Shown here: positions 17,676-27,526 of the stretch, one piece after another
How the letters are laid out: every line of letters starts with the position of its first letter
Position numbering within the stretch: position 1 is the first letter of the stretch
NCBI RefSeq assembly: GCF_007748115.1
Contig: NZ_CP036289.1
Span: forward strand, 2,046,001 to 2,110,000
Direction: 5' to 3'
Length of the DNA stretch: 64,000 nt
DNA from: Bremerella volcania
GTDB taxonomy: Bacteria > Planctomycetota > Planctomycetia > Pirellulales > Pirellulaceae
Notes under the pieces: generated by a model
Seen by the model: the letters and a program-made list of their open reading frames with translations, nothing else
Databases searched by the model: none
What the model was told of the DNA's origin: nothing
Position numbers and translations under genes: made by a program

Positions 17676-19061
17676 ATGCGATTGCTCTTCTCTCTTTCCG
17701 TGCTCTTGTTCCTCCCTTCTCTGCTACATGCCCAGCAGCCTGTTTCCGATGACGAGCTTCGTGCTTCGATTCAGAAGGCGTTGCCGCTGGTGGAAGAGAC
17801 CTCGAAGGTCGCTCTGCGGGAGCGGGCTTGTTACACATGTCATCATGGGGGCGTCACCACGATGGCGATCGAGGCCGCGCGGCTGCGTGGGTTTGAGGTC
17901 GATCGGCAGAATGTGCTTGAGCAGATGGAGCGTGCCCAGTTGAATCTTACGCGGGCCATTCGCCGGGTAGGCGTTGGCGGGCGGACGCCGGGTCAGGCCG
18001 ATGGGATTGGTTGGCAACTGATGACGCTGGCCGCTGGTGATTGGCCGGCCGATGAGGCGACGCACCTCGCCGTCGAGCACCTGGTTCAATACGACCACGA
18101 GAGTGACCACTGGGCCTGGGCCGGAAGGCCTCGTCCGCCGACGGTGGCCAGCCCGTTCACCACCACGTGGGCCGTTGTCCGCGGGGTTCTCGATTACACG
18201 ACGCCTGATACGAAACTGGGGGTCGCGGTGCGCGTGACTGAAGCTCGAGATTGGCTCATCCGCACGCCCAGTCGCGATACCGAAGAGAGTGTTTCGAAGC
18301 TGCGGACGCTGAAGCTTGTGGAAGCTGACGAGCGTGCGATCCGAGACGAAGCGAAGAAGTTGCTTGAGATCCAGCAAGACGATGGGGGTTGGGCACAGCT
18401 GCCTGGACAAGAGAGCGACGCGTACGCGACCAGTACCGTGCTGATTGCGTTGCTCGAATCGGAACAACTCAAGCGTGATGACGTTGCTATTCAGGCCGGA
18501 CTGCGTTTTCTGTTGGGCTCGCAGCTGGAAGATGGTTCGTGGCACGTGAAGAAGCGGGCCCCCTTCGTGCAGCCTCACTTCGAGACGTCCTTCCCGCACG
18601 GGAAAGATCAATTCATCTCGGCCGTGGCGACTGCCTGGTCGGTCTATGCGATGGCTCAATTGCTGCCGAGTGTCGCGGACCACGATGACGAAGCAGCGTT
18701 AGCCGCTATGAAGCCAGAGAATGCTAAGAAGTCGGAAATTGAGTTCACGCCAGAGCAGATTGCGTTCTTCACCGAGAAAGTTGAACCAATCCTGCAGCGG
18801 CGATGTTATCGCTGTCATACGACCGAGAAAGAGCCGAAAGGTGATCTGGCGTTGAACTCGCGCGAGGAAATCTTGATTGGCGGTTACGGCGGTCCCGGCG
18901 CGGTGCCTGGCAGGCCCGACGAAAGCATGATCTTCAAGGCGCTTAATGCTCCCCCTGATTCTCTCGTTCCGCAAATGCCGCCCCGCGGCGGCAAGCTTCC
19001 GCAGGAGGAAATGGAACTGATCAAGAAGTGGATCGAAATGGACCTGCCGCACCGCAAGTAA
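17676..19061 (+). CDS. Secreted di-haem cytochrome c fused to a terpenoid-cyclase/prenyltransferase-like domain
   Basis: 461 residues from the ATG at 17676, which opens with a signal peptide (MRLLFSLSVLLFLPSLLHAQ). The first haem site is CYTCH near residue 55. The middle contains alpha-barrel repeats like those of squalene cyclase/prenyltransferase folds (LLEIQQDDGGWAQLPG, then FLLGSQLEDGSWHVKKR), each with the QxxDGxW pattern. The C-terminal 100 residues are a planctomycete-type cytochrome c (PSCyt1-like) with CYRCH and a PPRGGKLPQEE ending. The protein is probably periplasmic and redox-active. No catalytic DxDD cyclase motif is seen, so cyclisation is unlikely. A substrate cannot be named. 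Confidence 0.8.
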   Translation: MRLLFSLSVLLFLPSLLHAQQPVSDDELRASIQKALPLVEETSKVALRERACYTCHHGGVTTMAIEAARLRGFEVDRQNVLEQMERAQLNLTRAIRRVGVGGRTPGQADGIGWQLMTLAAGDWPADEATHLAVEHLVQYDHESDHWAWAGRPRPPTVASPFTTTWAVVRGVLDYTTPDTKLGVAVRVTEARDWLIRTPSRDTEESVSKLRTLKLVEADERAIRDEAKKLLEIQQDDGGWAQLPGQESDAYATSTVLIALLESEQLKRDDVAIQAGLRFLLGSQLEDGSWHVKKRAPFVQPHFETSFPHGKDQFISAVATAWSVYAMAQLLPSVADHDDEAALAAMKPENAKKSEIEFTPEQIAFFTEKVEPILQRRCYRCHTTEKEPKGDLALNSREEILIGGYGGPGAVPGRPDESMIFKALNAPPDSLVPQMPPRGGKLPQEEMELIKKWIEMDLPHRK

Positions 19062-19116
19062 ATGATCGGCGGGCAGGTCGATGACTTTTCGAAGGATGAG
19101 AAAGAAACGCTGACTG

Positions 19117-20190
19117 CTATTGGTTCTTCATCAACTGAACCATGGCCGCTCCCATCGCCTGGCCTACGTTCATGTAGGTCTCGGCGTTGCCTCCATAGTG
19201 GCCGTTGGAAGCCCCTCCTTTCGATAGTGGATGGGTGTAAACAGTCGCAGTTTCCCCTTTGAACTCGGAGTGTTTGCTGGGATCACTGATGGCCAGCTGG
19301 GCTTCGATGATGTCCTTCTCGGTGCCTGAAGCATCGTCCTTGTTGGTTTGTCCCAGGGTAGCGCACACAAACTTGGCATGCGGCGCGTCGAACTCTTTGC
19401 GAAGCTGCTTGATCAGGTTGACCAGGTTCTGTTCGTACTTCTGCGAATGGCCGGCGTTGTAGCGATCCTTGTCCCCCTGCCACCAAAAGAAGCCGGCGAT
19501 CTCGTAACCCTTGGCACCGGGATAGTACTTGTCGAGTTCGCTCAAGACTTGTTTGGCACGCGCGACGTCGCCGTCGTATTGGAGGCCAGCCTTCCAGCCG
19601 ATCGGCTCAGGCTCGGTCCCTTTCTCCCAACGAAGTGGAGACTGCCCGTAACCGGCATAGACATACGTCTTGCCGTCTTTGGGGTCGGTAAACTCGTACG
19701 AGGGTGAGCCAGGCGGAAGAAGGTCCCAGCCGAGGGAGCGATTTCCGATCGCGCTCTTGAGGATCAGCACAGGCTCGTCGTGGAATTGACCCATATGCTG
19801 ACCGATGCCGATTTCAACGCCGATCTTTCCTCCGGCGACCTTCAGCCAATCGTTCTTTCTCACTTGCCATTTGTCAGGGCCGCCGCTCCCCATCACCGCC
19901 ACGTTGCGAACGTCTTTACGCTGTGTCCAATTGCCGGCGTCATCGACCAGGTAGGGATAGAGTCCCTTACTCTTCACCGCGTGCTCGAGCGTACCTTCCT
20001 GGTCCCCGGCGACCTTGCCCATTTCGAGCATATTCGATTGCCCCATCAGGATGTAGACCTTCACGGGCTTACTCATATCGGCAGGCTGATCGTCAGGTCG
20101 GACGAGATTTGAAGGCTCGGCAGCTTGGATCAGCGAAGTCGAAGCGAACAGAAGAAGCGAGAGAAGCGTGAAGAAAAGATGTCGTGTCAT
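19117..20190 (-). CDS. Sialate O-acetylesterase-like (SASA) carbohydrate esterase
   Basis: 357 residues. The N-terminal 23 (MTRHLFFTLLSLLLFASTSL) form a signal peptide. The SGNH-type nucleophile block is YILMGQSNMLEMG with the Ser of GQSNM. FFWWQGDKDRYNAG fits the WxQGE-like block with Asp in place of Glu. The C-terminal region GGNAETYMNVGQAMG could hold the last element, but the usual Asp-x-x-His pair is not obvious. Such enzymes remove acetyl groups from polysaccharides or sialic acids and are common in planctomycetes that degrade algal glycans. It stands alone, with convergent and divergent neighbours. Substrate unknown. Confidence 0.82.
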   Translation of the reverse strand: MTRHLFFTLLSLLLFASTSLIQAAEPSNLVRPDDQPADMSKPVKVYILMGQSNMLEMGKVAGDQEGTLEHAVKSKGLYPYLVDDAGNWTQRKDVRNVAVMGSGGPDKWQVRKNDWLKVAGGKIGVEIGIGQHMGQFHDEPVLILKSAIGNRSLGWDLLPPGSPSYEFTDPKDGKTYVYAGYGQSPLRWEKGTEPEPIGWKAGLQYDGDVARAKQVLSELDKYYPGAKGYEIAGFFWWQGDKDRYNAGHSQKYEQNLVNLIKQLRKEFDAPHAKFVCATLGQTNKDDASGTEKDIIEAQLAISDPSKHSEFKGETATVYTHPLSKGGASNGHYGGNAETYMNVGQAMGAAMVQLMKNQ

Positions 20191-20270
20191 GATAGGTTTC
20201 CTTAGGGTGAGAAGCGCTCAGCGGAACCCGTATTATGAACAACCGCGCAGCAGAAATGTAGAAAAAAACG

Positions 20271-20633
20271 CTAGGCGCGATCCAATATGGCGGTTGCTCG
20301 CAGCTGTTCCACATCGCGCATCGGTGGCTTGCCGAAGTGCCGTTTGTATTCCCGGCTGAAGTGCGAGGCGTCTTCGTAGCCGACCTGGAAGCCGGCTTGC
20401 GCGGCATCGAGGCCGTCGTCGAGCATCAGTCGTCGTGCTTCCTGCAGGCGAAGTTGCTTCTGGAACTGGATGGGGGTCATCGCAGTGACCGTTTTGAAAT
20501 GCACATGAAAACCGGAGACGCTCATGCTCAACTCTTTGGCGAGGTCTTCAATGCGGATCGGCTGGTCGAAGTTGGCCAGGATCGATTCGATGGCTCGCAC
20601 CATGCGATGGGCATTTCCACCGAAACGGGTCAA
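20271..20633 (-). pseudogene. AraC-family regulator, 3' remnant with only the HTH domain
   Basis: About 120 residues corresponding to the C-terminal DNA-binding domain of AraC-family regulators: [20 protein letters not shown], then [20 protein letters not shown] and [18 protein letters not shown], the two helix-turn-helix units. Family members next to alcohol dehydrogenases normally have about 300 residues with a cupin-like N-terminal sensor domain. Here the reading frame meets a stop at 20646-20648, right where similarity to a divergent adh fragment begins. The sensor domain and promoter are missing, so this is most likely a truncated gene. A short TTG-started protein could still be made. 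Confidence 0.75.
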
Positions 20634-21277
20634 GTAACGAGCACTTTACGCTGCGTCTGCCTGAGAATCTCGATTTGGCCGGAACGGCCCCCCTGCTCTG
20701 TGCTGGGATTACCACCTAATCCCCCATCAAACGCTATGGCGTCGGCCCTGGCATGAAGGTCGGCATTGTTGGCCTGGGCGGGCTGGGACACATGGGTATT
20801 AAGTTCGCTCACGCGCTGGGGGCCCACACGGTCGTCTTCACGACTTCGCCTAGCAAGAAGGAAGACGCCCTGCGTTTGGGTGCCGATGAAGTGATCATCT
20901 CTCGCAATGCAGACGAGATGCAAAAGCACGCCGGCAGTTTCAACTCTATCCTCGATACGCTCTCGGCTCCGCACGATATGAACGCGCTACTGGGGATGCT
21001 TACGACCGACGGTAATCTGACCTTGGTCGGGGCCAGCGAACAGCCGATCGAGGTCTCTGGGTTTTCGCTGCTATTTGGACGCCGAAGTCTGTCAGGCTCG
21101 ATCATTGGCGGCATTGCGGAAACGCAGGAGATGCTCGATTTCTGTGGTGAAAAGAACATCACGTCGGATGTCGAAGTGATTCCGATTCAGAAAGTGAACG
21201 AGGCGTACGAACGTCTTTTAAAATCAGATGTTAAGTATCGTTTTTTCATTGACATGGAATCGCTGAAAACGGCGTAA
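20633..21277 (+). pseudogene. Zinc-type alcohol dehydrogenase (YahK/AdhA-like), 5'-truncated with nonsense codon
   Basis: From about 20633 the plus strand encodes [20 protein letters not shown], then an ITT-stop-SPIKRYG segment and the Rossmann part VGIVGLGGLGHMGIKFAHAL. Family members read ITTYSP here; the Tyr codon is TAA at 20717-20719. The N-terminal 140 or so residues with the catalytic zinc ligands are absent. An ATG at 20753 could restart a 174-residue C-terminal piece (NAD(P)-binding half), but this would lack the zinc site. The break abuts the truncated araC, so one deletion probably removed both starts. Confidence 0.8.
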
Positions 21278-21376
21278 ATCGACCAGGTTTAGCGGGACGT
21301 TCCGCCGGCTTACGTGTTTAACCAAGTACGTTTGCTCGGCAAAGATACGTCAATACGATATTCAAGGGGAATGACT

Positions 21377-23769
<2,393 letters not shown>

Positions 23770-23962
23770 CTCTATCGGCTTCGGTTCGACGAACCTGGGA
23801 TCGCTCTGCAAAGCAATAGTGAAGGATACGTTCCAGACTGCCTGCATCGACTTAAGACCAAACACACGCATCGTACCCCTGCGAGAAGTTATTTGTAGAA
23901 TGTCTCAGTTTTCAGCGGTACAATCTGGGGACTGGGTAAATTCTAATCGGGGGAGAAACACC

Positions 23963-24553
23963 ATGGCCGAAGCAAAAAAAGCAAGCGTTACCTTTCTTTT
24001 GATCATGGGCATTTTGACGGCGATATTGGGTGTGATCGCGATTGGGTCGCCGGCCGTTGCTGGTACCGCGGTCGTTTATATCGTGGGTGCCATCATGCTG
24101 ATCGCTGGAATCTCGCAGGTTGCCATGGGGCTTAAAGCGGAAGGATGGTCCCATAAACTACTTCCGCTGATTCTTGGTACCGTGACGACGTTGGGTGGGA
24201 TTGCCGTTCTCGCGCATCCGATTTTGGGGATGGAGATTCTGACGATGATTCTCGCGGCATACTTTGTTGCCGAAGGTATCTGGAAGGTCGTCGCTTCTTT
24301 CAGCTTTCGTCCAGCCCAAGGCTGGCTAGGGATGCTTTTTAGTGGCGTCATTACCTGGCTGTTGGGCGCGATGATCTGGACGCAGTGGCCCGCTTCGGGC
24401 ATGTGGGCGATTGGCATTCTGGTAGGTGTCGATCTGTTGATCACCGGTATGGCGTTGATTTTCGTCGCGATGACTCTGGGAAAGATCGCGGACAAGATCG
24501 AGGAGGTCACCACCCAGTCCGAGCCTCCATCGGAAGATGCCGCTCACGCATAA
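23963..24553 (+). CDS. HdeD/DUF308-family membrane protein
   Basis: 196 residues from the ATG at 23963, with GGGGGAGA eight bases upstream. Six hydrophobic segments are visible, starting with FLLIMGILTAILGVIAIGSP and continuing with repeated LGG/ILG-type helices; the end is a soluble acidic tail. This matches the HdeD/DUF308 family, which in E. coli is linked to acid resistance. No operon partner is clear. Biological role here is inferred only from the family. Confidence 0.85.
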   Translation: MAEAKKASVTFLLIMGILTAILGVIAIGSPAVAGTAVVYIVGAIMLIAGISQVAMGLKAEGWSHKLLPLILGTVTTLGGIAVLAHPILGMEILTMILAAYFVAEGIWKVVASFSFRPAQGWLGMLFSGVITWLLGAMIWTQWPASGMWAIGILVGVDLLITGMALIFVAMTLGKIADKIEEVTTQSEPPSEDAAHA

Positions 24554-25936
24554 CGACGAGAACGACTGTTTGAGCGCAAAGAAATAGCCGTCGGCTAAAG
24601 GCGCGCCGGCGGCCATTTCTCAGGAACACCTCAGCTTTCAAGCGCAGGGGATGGCTTGAAGCTTTCGGTGCCGCTTCTTGAACTCAGGAGGTGGAGGAAG
24701 TGCTCGACATCGCGTCGACAAATTAAATGGTGATTTCTGCCAGGTCGGATTCTTCGGCCAAAGCGATCGCCTGACCGAATGTCGCTGCCGTATCTGATCA
24801 AAAAAAGAACTGACGGTTACCGCATCGAGAAATGGCGTGTCGGAAGGAATGTTCGCAACATCCACGTCACGATCCGTCCCGGACTACCATTCACGATGAA
24901 CCCCACTGCGGCCAACCCGCCGGCAACCGCCAGTTCCGAAGATGGCTATAAAGCCATCAACGCGCCAATATGCCAGTCGGTCGCGACTAGCAAGTGTTTC
25001 GTTAGGCTCTGATAGAGCGTTTGAGCAAATCGAAAAGGTGCCTTTCCGCTTCCGATCACTCGATTTCAAACCTCAGGAAAAGTTATCCCGAGGAAGCTCA
25101 TTGGAAGGTCTCGCAGATCTCGTTCGCCGAAAATCACGACGCAAGTCTGTACGTGACGGCTTATGAGATGCGAGATCTGCCACGCCGCAAGGGATCGATC
25201 GAAATGCATGAGTGGCAGAAGGGCAAGACGCCTAGGCGTTCGGCGGCCCACGCAAACAAGAGACGACGTGTTGCCGAGAGATGATAGCCGCTGGACGATC
25301 GCTGACGACGAAAGTCGCTGTGACCTCGAATGTAGGCGTCGCCCAATTTGAAGCTAACGTCAGCAGTTGTGTTTCGGTCTTACTTTCGGCATCAATTTCG
25401 GTGACTTCCGCCAATCCGCTGTCGTGCGAGTGGGGGCTGGTCAGCTTTCCGCTAGGGGAAAAATCGGTCTGTAGCAGACCGCCAACCACCAGCACGGCAT
25501 AGAAGATCACCAGGAACGCTCGAACGGGAGAAATGTTGTCCGAAAGATGAAATCTCGCCCCGTGTACACAACGCAGCACAGAACCACCACCTGCGGTCGA
25601 GGCAGATTCAGCGGAATCATTTTGTGCGGAGGAACGGAACATCAAGCGATGCTGGTAGGCAATAAATTCTTGAGTAAGACTCAGAGAATACTACCTCGTC
25701 AAATTTGAAAATGCAACCGCACTCATTCTCGCGGATTCGGATAGCCGCCTGGATGGATGCGGTTGTATCCCAACCAGAAAGTATCTGACTTAAGGAAAAC
25801 GCATCGCCAGTCAGATCGGTGGATGGCAATTAGTTTGCCCTTAGGGGTTGCATTTCGCAGGTTCTCGCGAAGATTCCCTTCACCCCGTAAAATGCGGGAT
25901 TCCCAGTTGGTTTCCTATGTCTGTTGAGAAGTCATC
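24554..25936. other. 1.4-kb stretch without a convincing gene
   Basis: Between the HdeD-like gene and the 198-codon gene, only short, overlapping and poorly biased frames exist on both strands. Composition is less GC-rich than the surroundings. The best candidate is a minus-strand frame at 25232-25642 (listed separately). No tRNA, repeat or transposase motif was found. The stretch may be a decayed gene or a former insertion site. Confidence 0.45.
25232..25642 (-). CDS. Possible small membrane protein (doubtful)
   Basis: 136 codons from an ATG at 25642. The product would have one hydrophobic segment (AFLVIFYAVLVVGGLL) at about residues 42-58, preceded by a Ser/Ala-rich stretch and followed by a soluble domain. 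There is no ribosome site, no family motif and no operon partner. The frame is kept at low confidence because it is the longest frame with a membrane segment in an otherwise empty region. Confidence 0.25.
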   Translation of the reverse strand: MFRSSAQNDSAESASTAGGGSVLRCVHGARFHLSDNISPVRAFLVIFYAVLVVGGLLQTDFSPSGKLTSPHSHDSGLAEVTEIDAESKTETQLLTLASNWATPTFEVTATFVVSDRPAAIISRQHVVSCLRGPPNA

Positions 25937-26533
25937 ATGCGGTATGTCATTCTTGTCGAGCAAAAACGTCAGGCCCCAGCGATGTTCACGGCTCCGGTCG
26001 ATCAGGACGATGCCGATTACCTTCGCCGCGCCGCGGAAACGCTCAAACCCCTCTCAGCGGAAGAATACATGAAGGGGCCGGCGGCCATTTTGCACATGTT
26101 GGCACGCTACAGCTACATCTTGGATGGCGACGACGTCTATTGGTGCGTCGAGTGGTTGCCAGGCATGATCATGATCCGTTTTTCGCGTGGCGGCCAAATG
26201 GCTTGGACCGCGTTGCGTAGTCCTGTGCCTGACTTCGGCGGGCGGACTGCGGACAAGGCGGATCGAGACGCTTACGACCCCGATGCGCCCAATCACCAGG
26301 TGAACTTGATCTTCGAGCCATGGACGGCCCAGTCGGACGAAGACGATCGCAACGCGAAGGGGTTTGCCCGGGCCGACGCGAAGACGGAAGCGACGTTCGA
26401 GGCGGCACTGTCACGCGTTAACGAAATCGGCGAGCAGATTGAAACGCAACATGGAGACGATCTGGAAGCCTGGGTTTACCGAGGGGAAGAGGAAGTCGCC
26501 AAAATGGTGGGCGACGGGGTTCGCATCGACTGA
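25937..26533 (+). CDS. Hypothetical soluble protein (198 residues)
   Basis: The ATG at 25937 opens MRYVILVEQKRQAPAMFTAP. The product is soluble and acidic, with Trp- and Tyr-rich strands (YSYILDGDDVYWCVEWLPGM) and a helical C-terminal part rich in Glu and Ala (TEATFEAALSRVNEIGEQIE). Codon usage is strongly GC-biased like the core genes, so it is real. It converges with the MoxR gene, with stops only a few bases apart. No family was recognised. Confidence 0.7.
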   Translation: MRYVILVEQKRQAPAMFTAPVDQDDADYLRRAAETLKPLSAEEYMKGPAAILHMLARYSYILDGDDVYWCVEWLPGMIMIRFSRGGQMAWTALRSPVPDFGGRTADKADRDAYDPDAPNHQVNLIFEPWTAQSDEDDRNAKGFARADAKTEATFEAALSRVNEIGEQIETQHGDDLEAWVYRGEEEVAKMVGDGVRID

Positions 26534-26536
26534 TCC

Positions 26537-27502
26537 TTAGAAAGGGACATTGACCTCAGCGATCAGGTCACCAATCACTTGACGGCTTTGGGCGGAACCT
26601 CCCGTCGAACGGGCCGAAATCACCGGTAACGCCACGTGTTGCACGTCATCCGCTGTGACGAACTGGCGACCTTGCAGGTAGGCCCAGGCCTGCGCACAAC
26701 GCAGCCACTGCAGGATGCCTCGCGGACTCACATGACCGGTGAACTTATTATTGGCGCTGAATGCTTCGGCGAGATCAGCGACGTACTCGAGTAGCATTTC
26801 GCCTGTTTCGACCGAAGCGGCTTGCTGCTGCAGCTGAAGAAGCTGCGTGCGATTCAAAATAGGCTCTTCGGCCTCTTGAAACCCTTCCAATACGCCGCCG
26901 CGCGATTTCATGAGTTCCATCAAGCTGTTTCGGTCCGGCGCGCCGATGCTGATCTTCATCGAGAAGCGATCGAGCTGTGCTTCTGGAAGCGGAAACGTGC
27001 CGTGTAGTTCTTCCGGGTTTTGCGTGGCGATGACAAAGAACGTTTCAGAAAGCCGGTAGGTGTGATTGTCAATGGTTACCTGGTGCTCTGCCATGGCTTC
27101 CAGCAAGGCACTCTGAGTGCGGGGCGTGGCACGATTGATCTCGTCGGCCAAGACCACATCGGCAAAGACAGGCCCCTCGTGAAACTCGAATTGTGACGTT
27201 TGCTGATTAAAGATGTTGAATCCGGTGACGTCTCCCGGCAGCAAGTCCGGCGTACATTGAACGCGCGAGAAACGCCCGCCGATGGCTTCCGAGAGGGCCT
27301 TGGCCAGCGTCGTTTTGCCCAGACCCGGCAGATCCTCAATCAACAGATTTCCGCGGGCAAGCAGACAGGCAAGTACGAGCTGTACGGTTTCCGGTTTGCC
27401 GCGCAGATGCTCGTTCAGGCGATTACGCAGCCGGCCCAGGACCGCTTCAGCATCCAGGTCTGCCGAGGTTGTCGGGGAAGCCATTTCATGGGAGGAGGTC
27501 AT
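26537..27502 (-). CDS. MoxR-family AAA+ ATPase
   Basis: 321 residues from the ATG at 27502. Walker A is DLPGLGKTTLAKAL, Walker B is VVLADEINRATPRTQ, the sensor-1 region is FFVIATQNPEELHGTFPLPE, and RTQSALLEAMAEHQVTID matches the MoxR consensus. MoxR ATPases act as chaperone-like partners of DUF58 and VWA proteins, often in cell-envelope or metallo-enzyme maturation. It is the last gene of a DUF58-transglutaminase-MoxR cluster, 24 bases after the transglutaminase-like gene, in an order reversed compared with many bacteria (MoxR first). Confidence 0.93.
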   Translation of the reverse strand: MTSSHEMASPTTSADLDAEAVLGRLRNRLNEHLRGKPETVQLVLACLLARGNLLIEDLPGLGKTTLAKALSEAIGGRFSRVQCTPDLLPGDVTGFNIFNQQTSQFEFHEGPVFADVVLADEINRATPRTQSALLEAMAEHQVTIDNHTYRLSETFFVIATQNPEELHGTFPLPEAQLDRFSMKISIGAPDRNSLMELMKSRGGVLEGFQEAEEPILNRTQLLQLQQQAASVETGEMLLEYVADLAEAFSANNKFTGHVSPRGILQWLRCAQAWAYLQGRQFVTADDVQHVALPVISARSTGGSAQSRQVIGDLIAEVNVPF

Positions 27503-27526
27503 GAACAAATCCTTGATCAGCGGATG

